A stretch of 64,000 nt of DNA, taken from contig NZ_CP163421.1 in assembly GCF_041429775.1 (NCBI RefSeq), forward strand, positions 1,178,001 through 1,242,000. Reading direction: 5' to 3'. This document shows, in pieces, positions 7,571 through 18,745 of this stretch (its first letter is position 1; each line of letters begins with the position of its first letter). The stretch is from Glycocaulis abyssi (GTDB lineage: Bacteria > Pseudomonadota > Alphaproteobacteria > Caulobacterales > Maricaulaceae). The notes below the pieces were generated by a model. It worked only from the letters and a program-made list of their open reading frames with translations, searched no databases and had not been told where the DNA came from. Made by a program: the position numbers and the translations under genes.

Positions 7571-9589
7571 TTGAACGAGACTTCCAGCCCACATGATGCG
7601 GCCCTGAAGACCGCGCAGGACAAGGTGATGCAAGGCGCGTTCGCCGATGCGCTCACCGCGCTTGCGCCTGTGCTGAAGGCTGAGCCGGACCATGGCGAAG
7701 CGCTCTATATGGCCGCCGTCTGCGAGCGCTATCTGGAGCGTTTCGACGCGGCCGCCGCCACGCTGGAAAAGCTGAAAATCGTCCAGCCGGAGTTTGGCCG
7801 CGCCTGGCAGGAGGAAGGCCATCTGCTGCGTGCGTTAAGCCACAACGAACGCGCCCTCTCCGCCTATGCCCGCGCCTGCCAGTATAATCCGGCCCTGACC
7901 GCCAGCTGGGCTGCGCAAGCCGATATTCTCGCCGCCAAGGGCCGTACGCAGGACAGCGCCGCTGCCCGCGCGCAAGGCGAGCGTGTAGCGGCCCTGCCCA
8001 AGCCCCTCATCGCGGTCATGCACCATCTGTATGAGGGTCGGCTTTTGCGCGCCGAAACGCTGTGCCGCTCCTTCCTGAAAGCCAATCCGAAGCATGTCGA
8101 GGCGATGCGCCTGCTCGCCGAAATCGGTGTGCGTTTCAACGTCACCGATGACGCCGAATTCCTGCTGGAAAGCGCGCTGGAATTCGAACCGGACAATATC
8201 CAGGTGCGCCTCGATTACATTCAGGTGCTGCGCAAGCGGCAGAAGTTCGCCGCCGCTCTGGAACAGGCGCGCGCCCTTCTGGAACGCGATCCGGACAGCC
8301 CGGTCTTCCTCTCCCATTTCGCCATCGAGGCGATGCAGACCGGCGACTACGAGACCGCCCTTGCCGCCTTTGACCGGGTGCTGGAAACCCTCCCCGAGGA
8401 TCCAGCCACCCTCACCTCGCGCGGCCATGCCCTCAAAACCGCTGGCGAAAGCGAAAAGGCCATCGCTTCCTATAAATCAGCCATCGCCAGCCAGCCCGCC
8501 CACGCCGATGCCTGGTATGCGCTGGCCAATCTGAAGACCTATCGCTTCTCCGACGCTGAGCTGGCCGCGATGGAGAAAAGCGAGGCAGACGGCGCCCTCT
8601 CCCACGCCCAGCGCATCCATCTCAGCTTCGCGCTCGGCAAGGCCCATGAAGACCGCAAGGACTTTGAGAGCGCCTTTGACGCCTATGCGCGCGGCAATGA
8701 GCTGAAGCGCCGTCAGACGCGCTATACCTCGGACCAGATGGAAGAAGAGCTGGAGGCGCAAAAGACGCTGTGCACGCCGGAACTGTTCGCGAAGCAGTCC
8801 GGCAAGGGCCATGACGATCCGGCCCCGATCTTCATTGTCGGCCTGCCGCGCGCCGGCTCCACCCTGCTGGAACAGATCCTCGCCTCGCACAGCCAGGTCG
8901 ATGGCACGCTGGAACTGCCCAATATCCTGGCCACCGCTCACTCCCTTCGCGGGCGCGACCGGTCTGACCGCACACGCTATCCGCGTATCCTGCACGAGAT
9001 GGAGGGCGATGAGCTGGCTGCGCTGGGCCAGCGCTATATCGAGGAGACGGCGATCCACCGCAAGGGCGCGCCCTTCTTCACCGACAAGATGCCTAATAAT
9101 TTCCGGCATATAGCCCTTATCAAGCTGATCCTGCCGAACGCGAAGATCATTGACGCGCGCCGCCATCCAATGGCGTGCTGCTTTTCCGGCTTCAAGCAGC
9201 TCTTTGCCGAGGGTCAGGAGTTCACTTACGGGCTGGAGGAGATCGGGCGCTATTACCGCGCCTATGTCGAGCTGATGGACCACTGGGACGCGGTACTGCC
9301 CGGCGAAGTCCTGCGCGTCATCCACGAGGATGTGGTCGACAATATCGAGGCTCAGGTGCGGCGCATTCTCGATTTCTGCGGCCTGCCCTTCGAGCAGGCC
9401 TGCGTCGATTTCCACAAGACCCGGCGCGAGGTGCGCACCGCCAGCTCCGAGCAGGTACGCCAACCGCTTTACCGCTCGGGCCTGGAGCAATGGAAGGCGT
9501 TCGAGCCCTTCCTTGACCCGCTCAAATCCGCGCTAGGCCCGGCCCTGACCGACTGGCGCCGCGACCACACACAGTCCAACGCCGCCTGA
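7571..9589 (+). CDS. TPR-repeat sulfotransferase family protein
   Basis: A 672-residue two-part protein. Residues about 10-390 are tetratricopeptide-like helical repeats (for example EPDHGEALYMAAVCERYLERF and later QPAHADAWYALANLK). From about residue 415 there is a Sulfotransfer_3-type domain with the phosphosulfate-binding loop FIVGLPRAGSTLLEQIL. Such domains transfer sulfate from PAPS to a hydroxyl or amine; the acceptor here is unknown. It starts with TTG preceded by GGGG at a suitable distance. There is no signal peptide, so it is probably cytoplasmic. TonB receptor plus TPR-sulfotransferase pairs are, to my knowledge, common in related bacteria. The gene lies 24 bases before the BCCT transporter gene and is probably co-transcribed with it. 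Confidence 0.85.
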   Translation: MNETSSPHDAALKTAQDKVMQGAFADALTALAPVLKAEPDHGEALYMAAVCERYLERFDAAAATLEKLKIVQPEFGRAWQEEGHLLRALSHNERALSAYARACQYNPALTASWAAQADILAAKGRTQDSAAARAQGERVAALPKPLIAVMHHLYEGRLLRAETLCRSFLKANPKHVEAMRLLAEIGVRFNVTDDAEFLLESALEFEPDNIQVRLDYIQVLRKRQKFAAALEQARALLERDPDSPVFLSHFAIEAMQTGDYETALAAFDRVLETLPEDPATLTSRGHALKTAGESEKAIASYKSAIASQPAHADAWYALANLKTYRFSDAELAAMEKSEADGALSHAQRIHLSFALGKAHEDRKDFESAFDAYARGNELKRRQTRYTSDQMEEELEAQKTLCTPELFAKQSGKGHDDPAPIFIVGLPRAGSTLLEQILASHSQVDGTLELPNILATAHSLRGRDRSDRTRYPRILHEMEGDELAALGQRYIEETAIHRKGAPFFTDKMPNNFRHIALIKLILPNAKIIDARRHPMACCFSGFKQLFAEGQEFTYGLEEIGRYYRAYVELMDHWDAVLPGEVLRVIHEDVVDNIEAQVRRILDFCGLPFEQACVDFHKTRREVRTASSEQVRQPLYRSGLEQWKAFEPFLDPLKSALGPALTDWRRDHTQSNAA

Positions 9590-9613
9590 TAGCCGCCAGC
9601 AAAGGCAAGCCCG

Positions 9614-11569
<1,956 letters not shown>

Positions 11570-11639
11570 GGCGCGCGCCTGCTTGACCCCGGCTCCCGCC
11601 GCCTGCAGCCTTGGCTGAAAACGGGAGGAGACCATCGCC

Positions 11640-12488
11640 ATGACCGCTTCACGCATCAAGGTGACGCCCAGCGGCGCAAGCCTTGGCGCATCGGTAACGG
11701 GCGTGGATCTGTCAAAACCGCTTGAGACGGACGAGATTGCCGCCATCCGCGCGGCCTGGCTGGAGCATCTGGTGCTGGCCTTCCCGAACCAGCCCATGAG
11801 CCATGAGGATCTGGAGCGCTTCACGCAGTATTTTGGCCCCTTTGGCGATGATCCCTTCATCGCGCCCATCGACGGCCATCCCCACATCATCGAGGTAAAG
11901 CGCGCGGCCAACGAAAAGGCGTCCGTCTTTGCCGCCGCCTGGCACTCTGACTGGAGCTTTCAGGACACCCCGCCTGCCGGCACGATCCTGCACTCCAAGA
12001 TCACGCCGCCTGTCGGCGGAGACACGCTCTTTTGCAATGGCTATGCGGCCTGGGAGGCGCTGTCAGACGAGATGAAGGCAAAGCTGGAAGGGCTGGAAGC
12101 GATCCATTCCGCTGCCCTGGCCTATGCGCCCGACGGGGTCTATGGCGAGAATGACGCCAAGGACAGGTCCATGACCATCCGCGCCGCGCCGGAGGCCCGC
12201 AACACCAAGGCCCACCCGATCGTGCGCGTGCACCCGGAGACGGGCCGCAAGGCGCTTTTCATCAATCCGGGCTATGTGAAAACGGTCAAGGGCCTGACCG
12301 ACGAGGAAGCCTTCTTCCTGCTGGTGGAGCTTTATGGCGTCACCCATGATGAGCGCTTTGTCTACCGCCATGAATGGGAGCCGGACATGCTGCTGATGTG
12401 GGATAATCGCTGCACCCAGCACATGGCGACGGGCGGATATGACGGCCATGCCCGCCTGATGCACCGCACCACGGTGGCAGGGCCTTAG
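11640..12488 (+). CDS. TauD/TfdA family Fe(II)/2-oxoglutarate dioxygenase
   Basis: A 282-residue member of the TauD/TfdA family, which hydroxylates substrates such as taurine with Fe(II), O2 and 2-oxoglutarate; hydroxylated taurine then breaks down to sulfite and aminoacetaldehyde. The facial triad is visible: HSDWSF (His and Asp, about residues 102-104) and the distal His in DGHARLMHRTT, with the arginine after it positioned for 2-oxoglutarate. GGAGGAG-like sequence lies about nine bases before the ATG. It is the last gene of the plus-strand module behind the BCCT transporter. The exact substrate cannot be read; other TauD-family enzymes act on sulfate esters or on herbicides. Confidence 0.85.
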   Translation: MTASRIKVTPSGASLGASVTGVDLSKPLETDEIAAIRAAWLEHLVLAFPNQPMSHEDLERFTQYFGPFGDDPFIAPIDGHPHIIEVKRAANEKASVFAAAWHSDWSFQDTPPAGTILHSKITPPVGGDTLFCNGYAAWEALSDEMKAKLEGLEAIHSAALAYAPDGVYGENDAKDRSMTIRAAPEARNTKAHPIVRVHPETGRKALFINPGYVKTVKGLTDEEAFFLLVELYGVTHDERFVYRHEWEPDMLLMWDNRCTQHMATGGYDGHARLMHRTTVAGP

Positions 12489-12918
12489 GGCAACCATCCG
12501 GGGGCCCGGCCCCCAACGATTGTCATCACCCGCGCATGCGGGTGACCCATGCCTGCACCGAAACCGCTAGCGTCAAGCTCTCAGGCATGGGTCCCCCGGA
12601 TCGCTACGCGGCCGGAGGATGACAGCCTGAGAGGTTTCCGCTCCTCCCCGCGTTTCACCGGCGCAAGCCGGTGCCCAGAAACGGCGCGCAGCGCCCAAAA
12701 GCGCGAACGCGCGCCCGCGACTGCCTGCCCCCGCACAGGCGGGGGTTCGCGGAACATCGCAACGCGGCCTGCCCCCGGCTACGATCGGGGGATGCGTTGC
12801 GGAATTCAAAAAGTCTGGATCCCGGCGTTCGCCGGGAAAACGCAAGGGTGGGCTAGCCAAGGATCGTCACCCCCCGCAGGCGGGGGCGGGAACGACGAGA
12901 AAAGAGTGATTGCAGCCC
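12489..12918. other. Gene-free gap with stacked palindromic repeats
   Basis: No supported gene in 430 bases. About 12515-12625 forms a large inverted arrangement: GCGGGTGACCCATGCCTG faces CAGGCATGGGTCCCCCGGAT. A family 2 repeat follows at 12699-12804, then short GTCTGGATCCCGGCG and CCCCGCAGGCGGGGGCGGGA stem-forming segments. The composition is typical of alphaproteobacterial mosaic intergenic elements. Confidence 0.65.
12699..12804. repeat. Dispersed repeat, family 2, copy B
   Basis: Shares GCGCGAACGCGCGCCCGCGA, the following CTGCCTG, TTCGCGGAACATCGCAACGC and GCGTTGCGGAA with 591-682. This copy carries about 15 extra bases between the last two blocks. Confidence 0.8.
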
Positions 12919-13887
12919 CTACGGCTTTCTGAACCGCAGCGTCATGCGGTCGCTTTCGCCGATGGACATGCGCTCCTCGCGATCCTCATCGGTACCGGCA
13001 AGGGTAGGCAGCAGCGCCCACACACCGATCTCGTGATCGGCCGGATCATCCGGGTTGGCGTTGACCTCTGACGACGCCTCCAGAATGAAGCCGCGCGCCT
13101 CGAAGGCCGCGATGACATCGGCTTCACGCAAATACGCCCGCGAGCCATCGGCGCGCTCATCGGTTTCATCGGCTGGCGCACGGTGCTGGACCACGCCCAC
13201 CGTTCCACCGGGCCTTAAAAGCGTCCAGGCATCATTCACGGCCACATCCATCTCGCCAAAGCGGGCCATGTTGTGCAGCGCGCGGACATAGAGCACCACG
13301 TCTGCCGTACCGGCTGCGCTATCGGGAATGGAGCCCAGCGTGTAGGTGCCGGCGGCCTGACCACCCCATTCAGCGGCCATGCCGGGGAAGCCCGCTTCCC
13401 AGCCTTCAAACCTGACGCGCTGCTCCTCGCTCATATTCGGGAAAATCTGCTCGAATATGCCCATGGAATAGTTCAGGCCGTAATACTCGCCTTCAGCCGC
13501 GAGCCAGGGCGCAAGGATGCGGCCATACCAGCCACTGCCTGGCAGCGCCTCGACCACGGTGTCGCCCGGCTGGACACCGAAGAACTCCAGCGTCTCGCGT
13601 GGATTGCGGTATTGGTCACGGGCGCGGTCGGCCTCGCGGCGCGGCGCAGCCAGAACCTGCTCCAGCGACGGCGCGTCCATCGCCGCCTGAACCTCGTCTT
13701 CGACCGCACCGGCAAGGTCAGAGAGCATGTCTTCGGCGTCTTCTGCAGTGCTCTCAATCGCACCGGCACCCTCATCGGCGGCTTCATCAACGGCTTCATC
13801 GGGGGCCTCGTCGATAGTCTCCGGCGCTTCGCCATTGCAGGCGGCCAGAAGAGCAAGGCTCGCAACACTGGTGAGAAATACACGCAT
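12919..13887 (-). CDS. Exported methyltransferase-like lipoprotein
   Basis: A 322-residue protein with a lipoprotein signal peptide (MRVFLTSVASLALLAAC, lipidated Cys17). A strongly acidic, Ala/Glu/Asp-rich linker spans about residues 18-70, and a class I methyltransferase-like fold follows. Recognisable parts are GDTVVEALPGSGWYGRILAP (the glycine-rich SAM loop), ADVVLYVRALHNM, and LLRPGGTVGVVQHR. This resembles the predicted methyltransferase family COG4798, whose members often carry signal peptides. A SAM-dependent enzyme outside the cytoplasm is odd because SAM is not expected there, so it may bind something else or be catalytically inert. The start has an AGGGAGGA-like site upstream. It is a single gene, 84 bases before xseA on the same strand. 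Confidence 0.75.
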   Translation of the reverse strand: MRVFLTSVASLALLAACNGEAPETIDEAPDEAVDEAADEGAGAIESTAEDAEDMLSDLAGAVEDEVQAAMDAPSLEQVLAAPRREADRARDQYRNPRETLEFFGVQPGDTVVEALPGSGWYGRILAPWLAAEGEYYGLNYSMGIFEQIFPNMSEEQRVRFEGWEAGFPGMAAEWGGQAAGTYTLGSIPDSAAGTADVVLYVRALHNMARFGEMDVAVNDAWTLLRPGGTVGVVQHRAPADETDERADGSRAYLREADVIAAFEARGFILEASSEVNANPDDPADHEIGVWALLPTLAGTDEDREERMSIGESDRMTLRFRKP

Positions 13888-13971
13888 GAAGAATCCTCCC
13901 TGAAAGCAGCCGCTAACCGGCCTTATGGGGCGAAATCTACCACGTCAGCGGTGCTTTTGCATGGAATGCCG

Positions 13972-15399
13972 CTAGAAAAGCGAGCCTTGCTGCGAAGAAC
14001 CGGCCTTGGCGGGTCTGGATTTGCTGGCCGGTTTTTCCTTGCGTGGCGGGGCCACGCCGCCCGCAATCGCGGCCGCGCGCTCGCCATCATGCAGGCGCAA
14101 GGTGACACTATCGCCGGGCGCCAGATCACCGGCAGAACGCACCAGCGCGCCCTTCGCATCCTCGATAATGGCGTATCCGCGTTTCAGGACATTGTGATAG
14201 GAGAGCGCCTCCAGCGTGGAGGTCAGAGCGGCCAGCCTGCGGCCATCATCGCCAAGCCGTCTAAGATTGGCCGCGCGCATGCGTTCACCGGCCTGCGCGA
14301 GCCTCTGGCGGCGTTCAGCGATCTCGCGCTCCAGGCTGCGAGGACGCAATTGTACGGCCAACCGCTCCAGCGTGCCGCGCCGCCGCTCAATGCCGAGCGT
14401 CAGCCCACGCACCAGCGCTTCATGCGCATAGTCCAGCCGCTGGCGGGCATCGCCCAGCAGGCTTTCGGGCCGGGGCAGACCGCGCGAGGCGGCGCGCAGA
14501 TCGGATTCTTTACGCTCCACCGTGCGCAGCAGCGCCGCTGACAATCGCCCGCGCGCGCCCTCAATGCGTTCCACCAGCTCCCGGCGCACCGGCACCGCCA
14601 TTTCGGCCGCGCCCGTTGGCGTCGGCGCGCGCCGGTCGGAGGCAAAATCGATGAGCGTGGTATCGGTTTCGTGGCCGACAGCGGAGATGAGCGGTATCTG
14701 CGAGGCGGCAGCCGCGCGGACTACGATTTCCTCGTTGAAGGCCCACAAATCCTCCACCGAGCCGCCACCGCGCGCGACGATCAGCACATCCGGGCGCGGC
14801 ACCGGCCCGCCGGGCGCAATCGCGTTGAACCCCTCAATGCCGGCGGCAATCTGGGCGGCTGCCCCCTCGCCCTGCACCAGCACCGGCCAGATGAGGACAT
14901 GCACCGGAAACCGGTCATCCAGCCGGTGGAGAATATCGCGGATCACCGCGCCCGTGGGCGATGTCACCACCCCCACCACGCGCGGCAGGTAGGGGATGGC
15001 GGCTTTTCGCTCTGGCGCGAACAGGCCCTCGGCGGCGAGCTTTCTTTTGCGCTCTTCCAGCAGCGCCATCAGCGCGCCAGCGCCCGCAGGCTCCATGCGC
15101 TCGATGATGATCTGGTATTTGGACCGGCCGGGGAAGGTGGAGAGCCGCCCCTCGACAATCACTTCCAGCCCCTCTTCCGGGCGGAAGGAGAGCGCCGAGA
15201 CCGACCCTTTCCACATCACCCCGTCAATGACGGCTTCAGCGTCCTTCAGGTCCAGATACATGTGGCCGGATTTGGGAACCGTCACCCGGCCCAGCTCGCC
15301 GCGCACGCGCACATGGCCATACTCGGTCTCCACCGTGCGTTTGAGCGCGCGGGCAAGATCGGAGACGGTATATTCCGGTGCGTTGGTAAGGTCGGTCAT
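13972..15399 (-). CDS. xseA: Exodeoxyribonuclease VII large subunit
   Basis: The 475-residue large subunit of exonuclease VII, which with XseB degrades single-stranded DNA to oligonucleotides. It has an N-terminal OB-fold (about residues 10-105, with YGHVRVRGELGRVTVPKSGH). The catalytic domain contains VVGVVTSPTGAVIRDIL, VLIVARGGGSVEDLWAFNEE and LISAVGHETDTTLIDFASDRRAPTPTGAAE, which are hallmark blocks. A helical stretch and a Lys/Ser-rich tail follow. The gene is divergent from purD, about 115 bases away. XseB is not in the window. Confidence 0.96.
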   Translation of the reverse strand: MTDLTNAPEYTVSDLARALKRTVETEYGHVRVRGELGRVTVPKSGHMYLDLKDAEAVIDGVMWKGSVSALSFRPEEGLEVIVEGRLSTFPGRSKYQIIIERMEPAGAGALMALLEERKRKLAAEGLFAPERKAAIPYLPRVVGVVTSPTGAVIRDILHRLDDRFPVHVLIWPVLVQGEGAAAQIAAGIEGFNAIAPGGPVPRPDVLIVARGGGSVEDLWAFNEEIVVRAAAASQIPLISAVGHETDTTLIDFASDRRAPTPTGAAEMAVPVRRELVERIEGARGRLSAALLRTVERKESDLRAASRGLPRPESLLGDARQRLDYAHEALVRGLTLGIERRRGTLERLAVQLRPRSLEREIAERRQRLAQAGERMRAANLRRLGDDGRRLAALTSTLEALSYHNVLKRGYAIIEDAKGALVRSAGDLAPGDSVTLRLHDGERAAAIAGGVAPPRKEKPASKSRPAKAGSSQQGSLF

Positions 15400-15514
15400 T
15401 TCGGCCCTTGAGTCGTTTCGGTGCCAGACTAGCCGTAATGCCGCCCGGCGGTCGACAAGAGGCGTGCAGCCCCGCTAAGAGACGGCCATAGCCAAGACGA
15501 AAACAGGGGCGGCC

Positions 15515-16801
15515 ATGAACATCCTCATCATCGGCTCTGGCGGGCGCGAGCATGCGCTGGCCTGGAAGATCGCGCAGAGCCCCCTCGTGGACACGATCTG
15601 GTGCGCGCCCGGCAGCCCGGCCATTGATCTTCTGGGGCCGTGCTTTGATGTCGCCGCCGATGATGTGGAGGGTATCCAGAAGCTCGCCCTGCAGCTCGAA
15701 CCCGACCTGATCGTGATCGGCCCGGAAGCCCCGCTCGCCAAGGGCCTTGCCGACATGCTGCGCGCGCGCGGATTTGACGTGTTCGGTCCCTCCCAGGCCG
15801 CAGCCCAGCTGGAAGCCTCCAAGGGCTTTGCCAAGGACCGCATGGCCGCCTATGGCGTGCCGACCGCGCGCTATGGCCGCTTCACCGATGTGGCGGCTGC
15901 AAAAGCCTTCCTCGATACGCTAAGCGCCCCCTTCGTGCTGAAAGCCGATGGCCTCGCCGCCGGCAAGGGCGTCGTCATTGCCGGGACGCGCGAGGAGGCC
16001 GAGGCCGAGCTTTCCGACATGCTGTCTGGCAAGTTTGGCGGCGCGTCGGCAGAGCTGGTCATCGAGGAATTCATGGAGGGCGAGGAAGCCTCCATCTTCG
16101 TCATCACCGACGGCATCAATTATCTCACCTTGCCCGCCGCGCAGGACCACAAGCGCATCGGTGATGGGGATACCGGCCCCAATACGGGCGGCATGGGCGC
16201 CTATGCGCCCGCCCCGGTGATGACGCCCGAACTGATGAAACGGGTGGAGGACGAGGTGACCGTGCCGATGCTGCGCGGCATGGCCGGTGACGGCATGCCC
16301 TATCGCGGCGTCTTGTATATCGGCGTGATGGTGACACCGGACGGCCCGAAAGTGGTCGAGTTCAACTGCCGCTTTGGCGACCCGGAATGTCAGGTGCTGA
16401 TGATGCAGCTGGAGGCCGATATCGTGCCGCTTCTGCTCGCGGCATCCACCGGCGGCATGCGCGCCAGCGAGTTCGCGCAGCTTCTTCCCATGGACGCCAA
16501 CCCCAAGCCCGCCGTGACGGTGGTGATGGCCGCGCCCGGCTATCCCGGAACGCCGGAAAAAGGATCGGTCATCCGCAACCTGCACCATGCCGGCCACGGG
16601 GAAGGCGTGATGATCTTCCACGCGGGCACCGCGCTCGACGCGGACGGCAATTTCATCGCCAATGGCGGCCGCGTGCTGAACGTCACGGCGACCGGCGACA
16701 CCTTGCGCGAAGCCGTGGATCGGGCCTATGCGGCTATAACCGAGATCGACTGGCCCGAAGGCGTCTACCGCCGCGATATCGGGTGGCGGGCGCTCATATA
16801 A
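15515..16801 (+). CDS. purD: Phosphoribosylamine-glycine ligase
   Basis: GAR synthetase, the second step of de novo purine synthesis, which joins phosphoribosylamine and glycine with ATP in the cytoplasm. The 428 residues match the usual length. N-terminal motif MNILIIGSGGREHALAWK; ATP-grasp region with FVLKADGLAAGKGVVIA; the family signature DHKRIGDGDTGPNTGGMGAY; and FNCRFGDPECQ for metal binding. It is oriented away from xseA, and the two start regions share about 115 bases that must contain both promoters. Nothing unusual is seen. Confidence 0.97.
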   Translation: MNILIIGSGGREHALAWKIAQSPLVDTIWCAPGSPAIDLLGPCFDVAADDVEGIQKLALQLEPDLIVIGPEAPLAKGLADMLRARGFDVFGPSQAAAQLEASKGFAKDRMAAYGVPTARYGRFTDVAAAKAFLDTLSAPFVLKADGLAAGKGVVIAGTREEAEAELSDMLSGKFGGASAELVIEEFMEGEEASIFVITDGINYLTLPAAQDHKRIGDGDTGPNTGGMGAYAPAPVMTPELMKRVEDEVTVPMLRGMAGDGMPYRGVLYIGVMVTPDGPKVVEFNCRFGDPECQVLMMQLEADIVPLLLAASTGGMRASEFAQLLPMDANPKPAVTVVMAAPGYPGTPEKGSVIRNLHHAGHGEGVMIFHAGTALDADGNFIANGGRVLNVTATGDTLREAVDRAYAAITEIDWPEGVYRRDIGWRALI

Positions 16802-17039
16802 GTCTGAACTCCCGGCCCGCGAAAACGCGGAAGCTGGTCGCCCATGCCCGGCTTTTTCTGGGTCCCCGGTCGGGGCCGGGGACCCCGGTGTTTTCTGCTT
16901 TTACCTCTCAACCGGGTTCCCGGGCTTGCCTGTCCCCGTGAAAACGGGGAACCCGGGATCCAGTGATCGTAGAGCGAAGTAATTGCTAGGCGGCTCTGGG
17001 TTCCCGCCTCCGCGGGAACGACGAAGAGGTGACGTCCCC
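16802..17039. repeat. Intergenic palindromic repeats (family 3)
   Basis: The gap between the convergent purD and tatC genes contains GGGTCCCCGGTCGGGGCCGG-type stems near 16860-16890 and CCTGTCCCCGTGAAAACGGG near 16927. The latter is the reverse complement of a segment at 24710-24740. A GGTTCCCGCCTCCGCGGGAA-like hairpin at about 17000 precedes the tatC stop. No gene is seen. Confidence 0.7.
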
Positions 17040-17855
17040 CTACCCCTCAGCCTCTTTCGGCTCGACCATCTTCACCGCAAGGATGGAAAGGCCGTAAAGG
17101 CCGAACATCGCCGCGGCGAGGAATATCTGACTGATCGGGTCTGGCGGGGTGACAAAGCCGGCAAAGACGGCAATGCCAACCACGGCAAACTTCCAGAAGC
17201 GGATGAGCTGCCCCGAATTGACGATCCCCACCTTGCCCAGCAGGGAGAGCAGGACCGGCAGCTGGAAGGAAATGCCGAACGCCAGGATCAGCGTGGTGAC
17301 GAGATTGAGATATTCCGACACGCGCGGCAGGAGCTGGATCGCCGAGCGCCCCTCCTCCCCGGTCTGTTCCTGACCCAGCGCAAAGCCCATAACGAAGGGC
17401 AGGATGAAGTAATAGACAAAGGCGATGCCGGCCGCGAACAGGACCGGCGAGGCGATCAGGAAGGGCGCAAAGGCGAGCCGCTCATTCTTGTAGAGGCCGG
17501 GGCGGACAAAGGCCCAGACCTGATAGGCGATCATCGGGAAGGCCACGATGATGGCGCCAAACAAAGCGAGCTTCAGCTTGACGAAGAAAAACTCCAGCGG
17601 GCCTGTGAAGATGAGCTGGAGCTGCAAATCCTCGCCGCGCACCTGACGCGCCGCCTCTTCAAACGGCACCAGCAGGATGTTGTAGATCCACTCGGCAAAG
17701 GCAAAGCAGAGCACGAAGGCCAGCGCCACCGCGCCCAGCACCCAGATCAGCCGGGTGCGCAACTCGGTCAGATGCTCCATCAGCGGCGCGCGCGAGGATT
17801 CCACCTCGTCATCGGTCTCCGGCCCTTGCGGGGCTGCCAGCTTCTCGCCTGACAT
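17040..17855 (-). CDS. tatC: Twin-arginine translocase subunit TatC
   Basis: The 271-residue multi-spanning core of the Tat system, which exports folded proteins with twin-arginine signals. It has about six transmembrane helices, the N-terminal cytoplasmic motif MEHLTELRTRLIW that contacts signal peptides, and the conserved FAFAEWIYNILLVPF and FFVKLKLALFGAIIVAFPMIAYQVWAFVRPGL region. The start lies three bases after the tatB stop, with AAGGAC in the end of tatB as ribosome site. It is the third gene of a tatA-tatB-tatC operon. Confidence 0.97.
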   Translation of the reverse strand: MSGEKLAAPQGPETDDEVESSRAPLMEHLTELRTRLIWVLGAVALAFVLCFAFAEWIYNILLVPFEEAARQVRGEDLQLQLIFTGPLEFFFVKLKLALFGAIIVAFPMIAYQVWAFVRPGLYKNERLAFAPFLIASPVLFAAGIAFVYYFILPFVMGFALGQEQTGEEGRSAIQLLPRVSEYLNLVTTLILAFGISFQLPVLLSLLGKVGIVNSGQLIRFWKFAVVGIAVFAGFVTPPDPISQIFLAAAMFGLYGLSILAVKMVEPKEAEG

Positions 17856-17858
17856 GGC

Positions 17859-18278
17859 CTAGGCGTCCTTACGCGTTGCAGACGGCTCGGCATCCGCCTT
17901 GCTGGTCTCACTGGCATCCGTGTCCAGCGGCAGCATCGCCTCGTCACCCAGCGCTGGCTTGGCAGGCTTTGCGGCGCGCGGATGCGGCTTGTCCAGCGCA
18001 GAGCGTTTCAGATCGGCTTCGGCTGCGCGAAGCTCTTCGGTCACTTCGGAGACCGGGTTGGCTTTCTTGAGCGCCTCAACTTCCTTTTTCAGCTCGGCCA
18101 GCTCCGCCTCGCGGCCAAGCTCGTCAAAACTGTTCTGGAAATCGCGCGCCATGGCCCGCATCTGGCCAATGAAGCGTCCGGCCTTGCGCATCATCAGCGG
18201 CAGGTCTTTGGGACCCACCACCACAAGGGCAAGGATGACGATGATGATAAGCTCGGCAGCGCCAAAGCCGGGGTTCAT
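17859..18278 (-). CDS. tatB: Sec-independent protein translocase TatB
   Basis: The 139-residue TatB subunit, which receives Tat substrates together with TatC. One N-terminal membrane helix (about residues 5-22, GAAELIIIVILALVVVGPKDLP with the Gly-Pro hinge) is followed by an amphipathic helix (MMRKAGRFIGQMRAMARDF) and a long charged tail typical of TatB rather than TatA. GGAG lies ten bases before the ATG. The gene sits between tatA and tatC in one operon. Confidence 0.95.
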   Translation of the reverse strand: MNPGFGAAELIIIVILALVVVGPKDLPLMMRKAGRFIGQMRAMARDFQNSFDELGREAELAELKKEVEALKKANPVSEVTEELRAAEADLKRSALDKPHPRAAKPAKPALGDEAMLPLDTDASETSKADAEPSATRKDA

Positions 18279-18300
18279 GGAACTCTAGCTCCTGACGGGC

Positions 18301-18522
18301 TTAAGAGCCTGTCCGCTCGTCTTCGCGCGTCTCGGCAGAGATGCTGGCGGCGGGGCGCTCTTCGGCGGCGTCCTCATCCTTGCTGTCATCTTTCAGCCCC
18401 TTGCGGAAGGCCGTGATGCCCTTGGCGAAATCGCCCATCATCGCGGAAATGCGCCCGCGCCCGCCAAACAGGACGAGCACGAGAATGCCAACGATGACAA
18501 AAATGCTCCAATGCGGTCCCAT
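18301..18522 (-). CDS. tatA: Sec-independent protein translocase TatA
   Basis: The 73-residue pore-forming TatA subunit. The N-terminal helix (about residues 4-20, [18 protein letters not shown]) is followed by the amphipathic helix with [15 protein letters not shown], and then an acidic tail. It is first in the tatABC operon. The region just upstream, between scpB and tatA, carries a family 1 repeat, so tatABC may have its own promoter in the about 110 bases between the repeat and the tatA start. Confidence 0.94.
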   Translation of the reverse strand: MGPHWSIFVIVGILVLVLFGGRGRISAMMGDFAKGITAFRKGLKDDSKDEDAAEERPAASISAETREDERTGS

Positions 18523-18631
18523 GTGCGCTCTCCGTGCGGGAATGCCGTTACGGCCACTGGCCTATACCCGTAAAGGATTATCGCGCAAGGGTCCAATGGC
18601 GGGTTCAGGTGGGGCGGCGCTGTTGCTTTTC

Positions 18632-18736
18632 CCTTGATACTTCGAGACACTCGCTTCGCTCGCCCTCAGGATGAGGGAAAAGCACTCCTGCGCCCCCATC
18701 CTGAGGAGCCCGAAGGGCGTCTCGAAGGATCAGGGC
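18632..18736. repeat. Dispersed palindromic repeat, family 1, copy B
   Basis: CTTCGAGAC at the left end and GTCTCGAAGGAT at the right end, with CCTCAGGATGAGGGAAAAG inside, as in copy A at 460-566. It lies in the scpB-tatA gap and ends ten bases before the scpB stop codon. Confidence 0.85.
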
Positions 18737-18745
18737 GACTACCCC

